Counted from the first letter of the stretch, positions 13,765 to 22,612 are shown. The stretch: DNA of 64,000 bases from Schumannella luteola (GCF_013408685.1 NZ_JACBZY010000001.1:3162001-3226000); one strand, 5' to 3'. Made by a program: numbers and translations. The notes: a model not told the origin generated them from the letters alone.

Positions 13765-13795
13765 ACCCTAGCGCGCCGCGCGACGGCCGACACAA
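13765..13795 (-). promoter_or_regulatory. Promoter of the arginine unit
   Basis: TAGGGT (13770-13765) is the -10 box and TTGTGT (about 13795-13790) a possible -35 with a 19-base spacer. The predicted start base is 13758, the first base of the leader ORF. I do not see an obvious ArgR (ARG) box. Confidence 0.5.
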
Positions 13796-13896
13796 TCGAG
13801 CCCGGCGCATCCGCCCCTGTCGCTCGGCGGAACGCCCGGTCTAGCCTGGCGGCACGAGGCCGTGGCGGCCGGCGCCCGGCGGATGCGGAGGTTCCC

Positions 13897-14466
13897 ATGT
13901 CGGACATCGATCAGCTGCTGAAGACCCTGCCCGTCGGCGACATCGCGCGCCAGGTCGGCGTCGACGAGGACACCGCCCAGGATGCGCTGCAGCAGATCCT
14001 GCCGGGACTCGTCGGCGGGTTGCAGGCGAACGTCGCCGACGGCGGCGAGGCCTCGCTCGAGAAGGCCCTCGGCTTCCACCAGGGTCGCTCGCTCTCGCTC
14101 GCCGATGTCGACGAGGCGGACGGCCAGAAGATCGTCAAGAACGTCTTCGGCGACAACGCCGCCCCGGTGGCATCGAAGCTCGCCGACTCGAGCGCGAAGT
14201 CGTCGGTCACGCAGGGGCTGATCGAGAAGATCCTGCCGATCGTCGCGCCGCTCGTGCTGGCCTGGCTCGCGAACCGCTTCTTCGGGCAGAAGGATGCGGG
14301 CGGCTCGGCGAGCGCGGCGCCGGCGTCGACGGGCGGCGGCCTGGGCGACATCCTCGGCGGACTGCTCGGCGGCGGATCGGGTTCCTCCGGCGGGTCGAGC
14401 TCGGGCGGCGGCATCGGCGACATCCTCGGCGGGCTCGGCGGGCTGCTCGGCGGCGGCAAGCGCTGA
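13897..14466 (+). CDS. DUF937 domain protein
   Basis: Protein of 189 residues. Residues about 1-130 form the alpha-helical DUF937 domain (ARQVGVDEDTAQDALQQILP, then VSKL-like segments and a hydrophobic stretch IVAPLVLAWLANRFF). The C-terminal 55 residues are Gly/Ser-rich repeats built around GDILGGLLGGG. The function is unknown. The ATG at 13897 follows GGAGG by 5 bases, and a TAGCCT -10 lies near 13842. It converges on pheT, with a shared terminator hairpin between them. Confidence 0.8.
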   Translation: MSDIDQLLKTLPVGDIARQVGVDEDTAQDALQQILPGLVGGLQANVADGGEASLEKALGFHQGRSLSLADVDEADGQKIVKNVFGDNAAPVASKLADSSAKSSVTQGLIEKILPIVAPLVLAWLANRFFGQKDAGGSASAAPASTGGGLGDILGGLLGGGSGSSGGSSSGGGIGDILGGLGGLLGGGKR

Positions 14467-14480
14467 CGGCGGCGCTGACG

Positions 14481-14520
14481 ACGAAGGCCCCGTGCGCGGA
14501 TGCGCCGGGGCCTTCGTTCT
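14481..14520. terminator. Bidirectional terminator between DUF937 gene and pheT
   Basis: A perfect 12-bp stem, ACGAAGGCCCCG (14481-14492) and CGGGGCCTTCGT (14506-14517), with a 13-base loop. The bases TCT follow on the plus side. It serves both convergent genes. Confidence 0.8.
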
Positions 14521-14537
14521 GTGCGTGATCGGCGCGC

Positions 14538-17033
14538 TCAGTCGCGCAGCGTCGCCCCGAGCCGCTCGGTCGCCAGCGCGACGCCGGCGAGCTTCGCCTC
14601 GGTCGCCTCGGCGGCGGTCAGCGTACGGTCGGCGGCGCGGAATCGCAGCGCGAGCGTGATCGACTTGCTGCCCTCGGGCACGCCCTGGCCGCGGTAGTCG
14701 TCGACGAGGCGCACGTGCTCGAGCAGCTCGCCCGCGCCCTCGGTGACCGCGGCCACCACGTCGGCGGCGGGCACGCCCGCGTCGACGACGAGCGAGAGGT
14801 CCTGCGTCGCCGCCGGCTGCGTGCGGATCGGGGTCGCCGAACGGTGCACGTCCGACAGCTCGATGAGCGCATCCACGTCGATCTCGGTGACCGCGACGAC
14901 GCGCGGCAGGTCGAGCTCGGCGGCGAGCGCCGGCAGCAGCTCGCCGGCGTGGCCGACGACCGTGCCCGCGACGCGCAGCTCGGCCGTGCGTCCCGGGTGC
15001 AGCGCGGGATGCGAGCCCTGCACGACCTCGAGCGCGGCGCCGGCCGACAGCGCGACCTGGCGTGCCGCATCCAGGGCGTCGCTGAGGCCCGACGCGACGG
15101 CGGCCTGGCCGGGCTGCTTGTCGACCGTGTCGCCGAGGGCGAGGTAGCCGACGCGCCAGCCCTGCGCGGGGATGGCGTCGTTCAGCTCGGCGAGCACCGC
15201 GTCGCTCGGGCGCGCGGCCCCGGCGGGGATGCCCTCGGTGCCGTAGGCGCGCCCGCTCTCGGGCAGGAAGACCGTGCCGACCTCGTAGATCGCGAGATCG
15301 GTGAGACCACGGCCGAGGTTGCGGCGTGCGACGTCGACGAGACCCGGCAGCAGGCTGCGGCGCAGCAGCGCCGCCTCGCCGTCGAGCGCGTTCGCGAGCT
15401 TCACGGCGGCGGCGGCGGGCGTGAAGGCGTCGATCTGCGCGCGCGAGTGGAAGGGGTAGGCCTGCACCTCGGTCGCTCCCGCGTCGGCGAGGCCCTGCGC
15501 GATGCCGCGGCGCAGACGCTGCGCGCGGGTGAGCCCGCGCCCGGGCGGGGCGACGGGCAGCACCGACGGGATCTCGCCGTAGCCGACGATGCGCGCGACC
15601 TCCTCGACGAGCGTCGGCCCGTCAGTGAGGTCGGGGCGCCAGGTCGGCGGGGTCACGGTCGCCGTGCTCGAGAGCGCGAGCTGGCCCTGCACCACGACGG
15701 TCGCGCCGATCAGCTCGAGCGTCGAGACGACCTGCTCAGCCGTGTAGTCGACGCCGACGATGCGCGCCGGCAGGTCGAGCGCGAACTCGATCGGACCCGG
15801 GACGATCGCCTCGCCCGCGTCCACGCCGAGCTCGTCGATCGTTCCGCCGGTCAGCTCGACCAGCAGCTGCGCCACGCGCGCCGCGGCGAGCGGGGTCACG
15901 CGCGGGTCGACGCCGCGCTCGAGGCGCTTCGCGGCCTCGCTCGGCAGCTTGTGGCGGCGGGCGGTGCGGGCGATCGAGATCGGATCCCAATTGATCGCCT
16001 CGATGAGCACGTCGGTCGTCGCATCCGAGATCTCGGTCGCAGCGCCGCCCATGACGCCGGCGAGCGCGACGGCGCCCGACTCGTCGGCCACGACGAGATC
16101 CTGCGGGTCGAGCTTGCGGGTCACGGCGTCGAGCGTCTCGAGGGTCTCCCCCGGCTGTGCGCGACGCAGCGTGATGCCGCCCGAGATCTTGCCGAGGTCG
16201 AAGCCGTGGATCGGCTGGCCCAGCTCGAGCATCACGTAGTTCGTCACGTCGACCGCGAGCGAGATCGAGCGGATGCCGGCGAGGCGCAGGCGGGAGCGCA
16301 TCCACGACGGCGTCGGACGGGTCGCGTCGATGCCCCGCACGACGCGGAACGCGATGACCGAGGCGCCCTGACGGCCGCGGATCGGCGCGCCGTCGTCGAG
16401 CGTCACCGGGAAGCCGTGCGCCGCCACCGGCTCGACCGCGTCGGCCGGGTCGCGGAAGCTCGCGCCGGTCGCGTGCGAGTACTCGCGGGCGACGCCGCGG
16501 ATCGAGAAGGCGTAGCCGCGGTCGGGCGTCACGTTAATCTCGACGGCCGCGTCGTCCAGGCCCAGCAGCGCGAGCGCATCCGTGCCCGGCTCCGGGTCGA
16601 GACCCAGCTCGACCAGACGCAGGATGCCGTCGTGCTCGTCGCCGAGTCCCAGCTCGCGGGTCGAGGCGATCATGCCGTCGGAGACGTGGCCGTAGGTCTT
16701 GCGGGCGGCGATGGGGAAGGGTCCCGGCAGCACGGCGCCCGGCAGGGTCACGACGACCTTGTCACCGACGCCGAAGTTGTGGGCGCCGCAGACGATGCCG
16801 CGCGGCTCGGCCTCGCCGACATCCACCTGGCACCAGTTGATCGTCTTGCCGTTCTTCTGCGGCTCTGGCTCAAGCGAGAGCACCTGGCCGACGACGACCG
16901 GACCGGTCACCTCGGCGGCGTGCACGTCCTCCTCCTCGAAGCCGACACTGACAAGCGCCGCGTGCACGTGCTCGAGCGTCGCGTCCTCGGGGAGCGCGAC
17001 CCAGTCGCGCAGCCAGCTCAGCGGAATACGCAT
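14538..17033 (-). CDS. pheT: Phenylalanine--tRNA ligase beta subunit
   Basis: Beta chain of the (alpha-beta)2 enzyme, 831 residues. It begins MRIPLSWLRDWV, followed by a tRNA-binding OB domain (VVGQVLSLEPEP, about 43-155), the B3/B4 editing domain (centre), B5, and a C-terminal FDX-ACB anticodon-binding domain (RTQPAATQDLSLVVD onward). The frame is open far upstream inside pheS. The ATG at 17033 is chosen because it overlaps the pheS stop (TGATG) and gives the expected N-terminus. Confidence 0.95.
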   Translation of the reverse strand: MRIPLSWLRDWVALPEDATLEHVHAALVSVGFEEEDVHAAEVTGPVVVGQVLSLEPEPQKNGKTINWCQVDVGEAEPRGIVCGAHNFGVGDKVVVTLPGAVLPGPFPIAARKTYGHVSDGMIASTRELGLGDEHDGILRLVELGLDPEPGTDALALLGLDDAAVEINVTPDRGYAFSIRGVAREYSHATGASFRDPADAVEPVAAHGFPVTLDDGAPIRGRQGASVIAFRVVRGIDATRPTPSWMRSRLRLAGIRSISLAVDVTNYVMLELGQPIHGFDLGKISGGITLRRAQPGETLETLDAVTRKLDPQDLVVADESGAVALAGVMGGAATEISDATTDVLIEAINWDPISIARTARRHKLPSEAAKRLERGVDPRVTPLAAARVAQLLVELTGGTIDELGVDAGEAIVPGPIEFALDLPARIVGVDYTAEQVVSTLELIGATVVVQGQLALSSTATVTPPTWRPDLTDGPTLVEEVARIVGYGEIPSVLPVAPPGRGLTRAQRLRRGIAQGLADAGATEVQAYPFHSRAQIDAFTPAAAAVKLANALDGEAALLRRSLLPGLVDVARRNLGRGLTDLAIYEVGTVFLPESGRAYGTEGIPAGAARPSDAVLAELNDAIPAQGWRVGYLALGDTVDKQPGQAAVASGLSDALDAARQVALSAGAALEVVQGSHPALHPGRTAELRVAGTVVGHAGELLPALAAELDLPRVVAVTEIDVDALIELSDVHRSATPIRTQPAATQDLSLVVDAGVPAADVVAAVTEGAGELLEHVRLVDDYRGQGVPEGSKSITLALRFRAADRTLTAAEATEAKLAGVALATERLGATLRD

Positions 17034-18073
17034 CAGACCACCATCCCGAACTGCTGCGAGAAGCGCACATCGCCCTCGACCATGTCGCGCATGTCGTTCA
17101 TGTCGTTGCGGAACTGCAGGGTGCGCTCGATGCCCATGCCGAAGGCGAAGCCCTGGTACTCCTCGGGATCGATGCCCGCCGCACGCAGCACGTTGCGGTT
17201 CACCATTCCGCAGCCGCCCCACTCGACCCAGCGCGCGCCGCCCTTGGCGTTCGGCTGCCAGACGTCCATCTCGGCGCTCGGCTCGGTGAAGGGGAAGAAG
17301 TTCGGGCGCAGACGGATCTGCGCGCCCTCGCCGAACATCGCGTGCGCAAGGTGCTCGAGTGTGCCGCGCAGGTGCGCCATCGTGAGGCCCTTGTCGATCG
17401 CGATGCCCTCGACCTGCTGGAAGACGGGGGTGTGCGTCGCGTCGAGCTCGTCGGTGCGGTAGACGCGGCCCGGGGCGACGACGTAGAGCGGCAGCTCGCG
17501 GCTCAGCAGCGAGCGGATCTGCACGGGGCTGGTGTGCGTGCGCAGCACCAGGTGGCGCTCGACCGGCTCGACGAAGAAGGTGTCCTGCATGGCGCGGGCC
17601 GGGTGGTCCTCGTCGAAGTTCAGCGAGTCGAAATTGAACCACTCGTGCTCGAGCTCTGGGCCCTCGCCGATCTCCCAGCCCATGCCGGTGAAGACGTCGG
17701 CGATGTCCTCCTGCAGCAGGCTGAGGGGATGACGGGCGCCGGCGCGGCGACGGCTCGCCACCGCCGTGACGTCGACGGCCTCGGCGGCGAGACGCTGCTG
17801 CTCCTCGGCGGCCAGCACGACCGACTCCTGCGCGGCGAGCGCCTGGTTGACGCGGGCGCGCGCCTGGCCGACGAGCTTGCCGGCAGCGGCCTTCTCGCTG
17901 CCCGGCAGGTCGCGGATCGCGCCGTTCAGTCGGGCGAGCGGCGAGTGCTCGGCGGTGTGCTCGGTGCGGGCGGAGCGGAGGGCGGTCGAGTCGCCGGCCG
18001 CGGAGATGGCCGCGAGCGCGGCATCCACCGCCTCGGCGACCGCCTGCTCGGTGATCTGGGGGGTGTCGGACAC
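17033..18073 (-). CDS. pheS: Phenylalanine--tRNA ligase alpha subunit
   Basis: Catalytic alpha chain, 346 residues. An N-terminal coiled-coil tRNA-binding arm (about 1-95) is followed by a class II core with PLSLLQEDI, the motif 2 region (VYRTDELDATHTPVFQQVEG) and motif 3 FGMGIERTLQFRND. The start is GTG 18073, two bases after the transcript start predicted from TAGACT (18087-18082). No T-box or leader peptide is present. Confidence 0.95.
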   Translation of the reverse strand: MSDTPQITEQAVAEAVDAALAAISAAGDSTALRSARTEHTAEHSPLARLNGAIRDLPGSEKAAAGKLVGQARARVNQALAAQESVVLAAEEQQRLAAEAVDVTAVASRRRAGARHPLSLLQEDIADVFTGMGWEIGEGPELEHEWFNFDSLNFDEDHPARAMQDTFFVEPVERHLVLRTHTSPVQIRSLLSRELPLYVVAPGRVYRTDELDATHTPVFQQVEGIAIDKGLTMAHLRGTLEHLAHAMFGEGAQIRLRPNFFPFTEPSAEMDVWQPNAKGGARWVEWGGCGMVNRNVLRAAGIDPEEYQGFAFGMGIERTLQFRNDMNDMRDMVEGDVRFSQQFGMVV

Positions 18074-18153
18074 GAGAATCGAGTCTAACGACGCGCGGCG
18101 GCCCGGCAGCCCGAGACGGGGGTCAGCCCGGGACGACGGTCAGCCAGGAACGA

Positions 18154-18188
18154 CGGAACCGCGGACCGGTGACCAATCCGCGGTTCCG
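18154..18188 (-). terminator. Terminator of the glutamate importer operon
   Basis: A perfect 12-bp stem, CGGAACCGCGGA (18154-18165) and TCCGCGGTTCCG (18177-18188), with an 11-base loop. It lies about 30 bases beyond the end of the last permease gene. Confidence 0.7.
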
Positions 18189-18216
18189 ACTCTCGTCGCC
18201 GAGTGCGGGCCGTGCC

Positions 18217-19122
18217 TCAGATCCCCGAGGCGCCGCCCTGCTCGCGCAGGGTCATGACCGAGGTGCCGGTGGGCACTGCGGTGGGCGGTCCTCCACGGCG
18301 GCGGCCGCCGCCCTTGCGGGACCCGCCGCGCAGTCGGATCTCGAGCAGCTTCGCGAATCCGGCGAGCACCAGACACAACGCGATGTAGATCGCACCCATG
18401 ACCATCGCCGAGGGGATGATGGGCGAGCCGTACTGCAGCTGCGTCCCGTAGAACTTCGCGAGGTAGAGCAGCTCCTGGTAGGTGACGATGAAGCCGAGCG
18501 CGGTGTCCTTCAGCACGACGACGAGCTGAGCGACGATGATCGGCAGCATCGCGCGGATGCCCTGCGGCAGAAGGATCATGCGCATGAGCTGGCCCTTGCG
18601 CAGGCCGATCGCCATGCCCGCCTCGCGCTGGCCCTTCGGCAGCGACTCGACGCCGGCGCGGAAGATCTCGGCGAAGACGGCGCCGTTGTACAGCGTGAGG
18701 CCCGCGACGACCGCGACGAACGGCGACAGCCGGATCCCGATCGTGGGCAGTCCGTAGTAGAAGAGCATCATCAGGATCAGCAGCGGGATCGCGCGGAACA
18801 GCTCGGTGACGACCATCACCGGAACCCGCAGCACCGCGTGATCGCTCAGCCGCCCCATCGCGAGCACGAAGCCGAGGACGATCGCCAGCACACCGCCGAC
18901 CGCGAAAGCGGCGAGAGTGCGGCCGAGCGCAGCGGCGATGTCGCCCCACACCGTCGCGTAGGCGAAGATCGACCACTTCTGCGCCGAGAACTGGCCCGTC
19001 GCCGCGAAGCGGTAGGCGATGAAGCCGACGATCACGACGACGACCACGACCGTGATGGCGCCGATGACGACCTGGCGACGACGGGCGCGGGGCCCCGGGG
19101 CGTCGAAGAGAACCGAGCTCAT
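18217..19122 (-). CDS. gluD: Glutamate-type ABC transporter permease (GluD-like)
   Basis: Inner-membrane permease of the His/Glu/Gln importer family (HisM type), 301 residues. The EAA loop is visible as AGVESLPKGQREAGMAIGLR, and several TM segments follow an N-terminal cytoplasmic stretch ending RARRRQ. A basic C-terminal tail of about 40 residues follows the last TM helix. The ATG at 19122 overlaps the gluC stop (ATGA). Substrate is assigned from the cluster pattern gluA-B-C-D of corynebacteria, so glutamate is likely but not proven. Confidence 0.85.
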   Translation of the reverse strand: MSSVLFDAPGPRARRRQVVIGAITVVVVVVIVGFIAYRFAATGQFSAQKWSIFAYATVWGDIAAALGRTLAAFAVGGVLAIVLGFVLAMGRLSDHAVLRVPVMVVTELFRAIPLLILMMLFYYGLPTIGIRLSPFVAVVAGLTLYNGAVFAEIFRAGVESLPKGQREAGMAIGLRKGQLMRMILLPQGIRAMLPIIVAQLVVVLKDTALGFIVTYQELLYLAKFYGTQLQYGSPIIPSAMVMGAIYIALCLVLAGFAKLLEIRLRGGSRKGGGRRRGGPPTAVPTGTSVMTLREQGGASGI

Positions 19123-19766
19123 CGGGCGAGCCTCCACTTCTGCTCGAGCGCGCGTTGCGCCCACGACAGCAAGGCGACGAGTGCGACGAAGATCGCGGCC
19201 ACCCAGAGCAGCACGATGAGCTGCGGCTCGCCGCGCTCCGACAGGTACGCGCGGATGGCGCCCGCGTCGAGCACCGAGAAGCCCGCCGCGATCGTCGTGT
19301 TCTTCAGCAGGGCGATGAACACGTTCATGAGCGGCGGGATGATGGCGCGGAACGCCTGCGGCAGCACGACCAGCGTCATCGACTGGCCGAAGGTGAGGCC
19401 GATCGCCCGCGAAGCCTCGGCCTGACCGAGCGGCACCGTGTTGATACCCGACCGCAGCGCCTCGGCGACGTAGGTGGCGGTGTAGACAGAGAGGGCGATG
19501 ATCGCGAGCACGATGTAGTCGGCGCGCGGCAGCCCGAGCTTGGGGTAGCCGAAGACGAAGAAAAAGAAGATCAGCGTCAGCGGGGTGTTGCGCACGATGT
19601 TCACGTACAGCGTGCCGAGCGCCCGCATCGGGGCCACGGGCGATACGCGGAAGGTGCCGACGATCGTGCCCAGCACGAGGGCGATGAGCCCGGATGCGAA
19701 GAACATGATCAGCGTGTTGCGGAACCCCGTCACGAAGATGTCGAGGTTGTCGAGCAGCACGTTCAC
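19119..19766 (-). CDS. gluC: Glutamate-type ABC transporter permease (GluC-like)
   Basis: Second permease, 215 residues, with the EAA loop RSGINTVPLGQAEASRAIGL and about five TM segments starting with NTLIMFFASGLIALVLG. The start is GTG 19766, with GGAG about 8 bases upstream. It is coupled to gluD by a four-base overlap and separated from gluB by 72 bases that hold a strong hairpin. Confidence 0.85.
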   Translation of the reverse strand: MNVLLDNLDIFVTGFRNTLIMFFASGLIALVLGTIVGTFRVSPVAPMRALGTLYVNIVRNTPLTLIFFFFVFGYPKLGLPRADYIVLAIIALSVYTATYVAEALRSGINTVPLGQAEASRAIGLTFGQSMTLVVLPQAFRAIIPPLMNVFIALLKNTTIAAGFSVLDAGAIRAYLSERGEPQLIVLLWVAAIFVALVALLSWAQRALEQKWRLAR

Positions 19767-19802
19767 GTGCGCGCTCCTTCCGGTCTGAGCGGATCGGGGA
19801 AC

Positions 19803-19828
19803 GGGGCGGCGCCGGATGGCGCCGCCCC
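19803..19828 (-). promoter_or_regulatory. Strong intercistronic hairpin between gluB and gluC
   Basis: A perfect 11-bp GC-only stem, GGGGCGGCGCC (19803-19813) and GGCGCCGCCCC (19818-19828), with a GGAT tetraloop, beginning about 11 bases beyond the gluB stop. There is no T-tract. It is likely to shield the gluB mRNA 3' end or partly terminate, giving more binding protein than permease. Confidence 0.6.
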
Positions 19829-19838
19829 GCGGGGTCGG

Positions 19839-20744
19839 CTACTGGTAGTCGTCGACCTCGGGCTGGTCGACCTTGGTGCCGGAGGCTCCCAGGGTCGCGT
19901 CGTAGATGCCCGTCCAGACCTTGCCGCCGTCGGTGAAGGTCTTGTTGATGAAGTGACGGAGCGCGGAGTCGCCCTTGGGCAGGCCAACGCCGTACTTCTC
20001 GGTACTGAACGGCTCGCCGACGACCTTCAGGTCATCGGGCTGCTGCGCGGCGTAGCCGATCAGGATCGCCTCGTCGGTGGTCACCGCGTCGACGCTCTTG
20101 TCCGCCAGGGCCGAGACGCACTGCGAATACGTGTCGAACTCCGTCGTCTTGGTGTCGGGGTAGTTCGCCTTGATGTTCTGGATCGGCGTCGAGCCCGTGG
20201 CCGAGCAGACGGTCTTGCCCGCGAGGTCCTTGTCGGACTTGATGTCGCTGTTGTCCTTCGCGACGAGCAGGCCCTGGCCGGTCACGAAGTACGGGCCGGC
20301 GAAGTCGATCTGCTGCTTGCGCGCATCCGTGATCGAGTAGGTGCCGACGTAGTAGTCGATGTCGCCGTTGACGATCGCCGACTCGCGGTTCGCGCTCGGG
20401 ATCGCCTTGAACTCGATCTGCTTCTCGCTGAAGCCGAGCGACGCGGCGACCCACTTGGCGATCTCGATGTCGAAGCCCGAGCGCTCGCCGGTCGCGGCGT
20501 CCAGGAAGCCGAGGTTCGGCTGGTCCTCCTTGACGCCGACCGTGATCTTGCCGGCGGCCTTCGCCTTGTCGTAGGTCGGGCTGCCGGTCAGGTCGACGTT
20601 CTTCGCGACCGTGTACAGGTCCTTCGGCGGCTCGGAGGCGCTGCCCCCGCCGGCCGAGGGCGGGGCGCCCTGGGCGCATCCCGCCAATGTCAGTGCCGCC
20701 GCGGCGGCCGTCGCGACGATCGCGACGCTCCACTTCTTGCGCAT
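19839..20744 (-). CDS. gluB: Glutamate-type ABC transporter substrate-binding lipoprotein
   Basis: Solute-binding protein family 3, 301 residues. It has a signal peptide with a lipobox LAGC (Cys23), a Gly/Ser-rich linker, then the family signature around GFDIEIAKWVAASLG and the later DAVTTDEAILIGYAAQ. Acts outside the membrane, tethered by lipid. The RBS AGGAGAGG is strong. It lies between the ATPase and permease genes, with hairpins on both sides. Confidence 0.9.
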   Translation of the reverse strand: MRKKWSVAIVATAAAAALTLAGCAQGAPPSAGGGSASEPPKDLYTVAKNVDLTGSPTYDKAKAAGKITVGVKEDQPNLGFLDAATGERSGFDIEIAKWVAASLGFSEKQIEFKAIPSANRESAIVNGDIDYYVGTYSITDARKQQIDFAGPYFVTGQGLLVAKDNSDIKSDKDLAGKTVCSATGSTPIQNIKANYPDTKTTEFDTYSQCVSALADKSVDAVTTDEAILIGYAAQQPDDLKVVGEPFSTEKYGVGLPKGDSALRHFINKTFTDGGKVWTGIYDATLGASGTKVDQPEVDDYQ

Positions 20745-20802
20745 GCTGTGTTCCTCTCCTCGGTGCGGACCGGGTCACGGTCCGGAGTCTCTGGTCGGGT
20801 TG

Positions 20803-20820
20803 CCGCCCCTGCTGGGGCGG
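20803..20820 (-). promoter_or_regulatory. Intercistronic hairpin between gluA and gluB
   Basis: CCGCCCC (20803-20809) and GGGGCGG (20814-20820) form a perfect 7-bp stem with a tetraloop in the 145-base gap between gluA and gluB. A second small stem, GGACC/GGTCC, lies near 20767-20782. It may act as a partial terminator or processing site. Confidence 0.45.
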
Positions 20821-20889
20821 GTGGTGCTGCCACGGCCTCCGTCGTCGGAGCCGGGGACGTCAGCGAGGCGGATGCGGTCCGCCCCGGAA

Positions 20890-21627
20890 TCAGTGGGTGA
20901 GGAGCTTCGAGAGGAAGTCCTTGGCGCGGTCGGACTCCGGGTTCGTGAAGAAGTCCTCGGGCTTGCGGTCTTCGACGATCTGACCGTCGGCCATGAACAC
21001 GACCCGGTCGGCGGCCTTGCGCGCGAAGCCCATCTCGTGGGTCACGACGATCATCGTCATGCCCTCCTTGGCGAGCTGCACCATGGTGTCGAGCACCTCG
21101 TTGATCATCTCCGGGTCGAGGGCCGAGGTCGGCTCGTCGAACAGGATGAGCTGCGGGTCCATCGCGAGAGCGCGGGCGATCGCGACACGCTGCTGCTGGC
21201 CGCCGGAGAGCTGCGAGGGCAGCTTCTTCGCCTGGTTGGCGACGCCGACGCGGTCGAGCAGCTCCATGGCGCGCTTCTCCGCCTCGGCCTTGCTCTTGCC
21301 GCGCACCTTGATCGGGCCGAGCGTGACGTTCTCGAGGATCGTCTTGTGCGCGAAGAGGTTGAACGACTGGAACACCATGCCCACGTCGGCTCGCAGCTTC
21401 GCGAGTGCGGCACCCTCGCTGGGAAGCGGGGTGCCGCCGATGGTGATCGTGCCGTCGTCGATCGTCTCGAGTCGGTTGATCGCGCGGCAGAGGGTCGACT
21501 TGCCCGATCCGGAGGGGCCGATCACGACGACGACCTCGCCCTTGGCGACCGTCGTCGAGATGTTCTTCAGAACGTGCAGATCGCCGTAGTGCTTGTTCAC
21601 AGAATCGAGGACGACCAGAGGTTCCAT
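20890..21627 (-). CDS. gluA: Glutamate-type ABC transporter ATP-binding protein
   Basis: Polar amino-acid ABC ATPase, 245 residues. Walker A GPSGSGKSTLCR, Q-loop VFQSFNLFAHKT, signature LSGGQQQRVAIARAL, Walker B LILFDEPTSAL and the switch His in VVTHEMGFA are all present. The ATG at 21627 has no clear Shine-Dalgarno, while an inverted repeat lies 18-33 bases upstream. It is first in the operon gluA-B-C-D. Confidence 0.92.
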   Translation of the reverse strand: MEPLVVLDSVNKHYGDLHVLKNISTTVAKGEVVVVIGPSGSGKSTLCRAINRLETIDDGTITIGGTPLPSEGAALAKLRADVGMVFQSFNLFAHKTILENVTLGPIKVRGKSKAEAEKRAMELLDRVGVANQAKKLPSQLSGGQQQRVAIARALAMDPQLILFDEPTSALDPEMINEVLDTMVQLAKEGMTMIVVTHEMGFARKAADRVVFMADGQIVEDRKPEDFFTNPESDRAKDFLSKLLTH

Positions 21628-21644
21628 CTAGACAGACAAGCAGA

Positions 21645-21660
21645 CCCCCGTATGCGGGGG
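21645..21660. promoter_or_regulatory. Palindrome upstream of gluA
   Basis: CCCCCG (21645-21650) and CGGGGG (21655-21660) flank TATG. It is placed in the 5' region of gluA and could be an operator or a leader hairpin. No regulator can be named. Confidence 0.35.
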
Positions 21661-21772
21661 CAATCCCCGGCGCACAACGTAATCAGGACGTAACGCAAAC
21701 GCGACATGTGTCGATGAGATCGGATGCCGCGCGCGGCATGTACCGGATCGCCAGCCGGCAGGAGCGGTCGGA

Positions 21773-22573
21773 CTACGCCCGAGCGCGCTGCGCGAAGGCG
21801 CTCTGGTACAGGCAGACCGAGGCCGCCGTCGCCAGGTTCATCGACTCGGCGTGACCGTAGATCGGCACCCGCACCGAGGCGTCGGCGAGGGCGACGTGCT
21901 CGTCGAGCAGGCCGCGGGCCTCGTTGCCGAAGAGCCAGGCGGTCGGCTGCGCGAGACGCTCCCCCAGCTCGGGCAGCTCTCCCCCGTCGATGTCGGCCGC
22001 GAGGATCGTCACGCCGGCGGCGCGCAGACGGTCGAGGGTCGGCTCGAGCTCGAGGTCCTGCACGATCGGCAGGTGGAACAGCGACCCGGTCGTCGAGCGC
22101 ACGACCTTCGGGTTGTACATGTCGACGCTGCGGCCCGTCAGCAGCACCGCATCCGCCCCGGCGGCGTCGGCGGCGCGGATGATCGTGCCCGCGTTGCCGG
22201 GATCGCGGATCTCCTCGAGCACGGCGACGAGACGCGGGCCGGCGGCGAGCACCGCATCCAGGTCGGAGCTGAGGTGACGCGCGGTCGCGACGACGCCCTG
22301 CGGAGTCACCGTGTCGGCCATCGCCTCGAGCACGTTGTCGCGCACGGGCTGCGCTTCGACGCCCTGGGCGGCCGCGAGCGCGATGAGATCGGCGAGGCGA
22401 TCCTGCACCGAGACGCTCACGTAGAGGTCGACGAGCAGCTCGGGGCGGTAGCGGAGCGCCTCGTCGACGGCCTGCGGGCCCTCGAGCAGGAAGAGGCCGG
22501 TGTCGGCCCGGGCTCCGCGCTTGGCGAGCTTCGCCACGGCGCGCACCCGCGGCGAACGCGGATTGTCGATCAC
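21773..22573 (-). CDS. TrmH/SpoU-family RNA 2'-O-methyltransferase
   Basis: SPOUT methyltransferase of 266 residues acting on rRNA or tRNA ribose. There is an N-terminal substrate-binding domain (about 1-95, FLLEGPQAVDEAL), then SpoU motif 1 RDPGNAGTIIRAADAAG and the C-terminal motif MNLATAASVCLYQ that builds the knotted SAM site. The frame is open to a GTG at 22594. The GTG at 22573 is preferred because TACGAT (22586-22581) predicts transcription one base before it and would overlap the upstream alternative. The exact target cannot be read from sequence. Confidence 0.85.
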   Translation of the reverse strand: MIDNPRSPRVRAVAKLAKRGARADTGLFLLEGPQAVDEALRYRPELLVDLYVSVSVQDRLADLIALAAAQGVEAQPVRDNVLEAMADTVTPQGVVATARHLSSDLDAVLAAGPRLVAVLEEIRDPGNAGTIIRAADAAGADAVLLTGRSVDMYNPKVVRSTTGSLFHLPIVQDLELEPTLDRLRAAGVTILAADIDGGELPELGERLAQPTAWLFGNEARGLLDEHVALADASVRVPIYGHAESMNLATAASVCLYQSAFAQRARA

Positions 22574-22612
22574 GGTCGGAATCGTAACGAACACCGGCGG
22601 CGGGAACGCGAA

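Noticed and set aside
14715-17462. A 915-codon open frame opposite pheT
   Set aside because: Antisense shadow of pheT with low-complexity composition and no recognisable motif.
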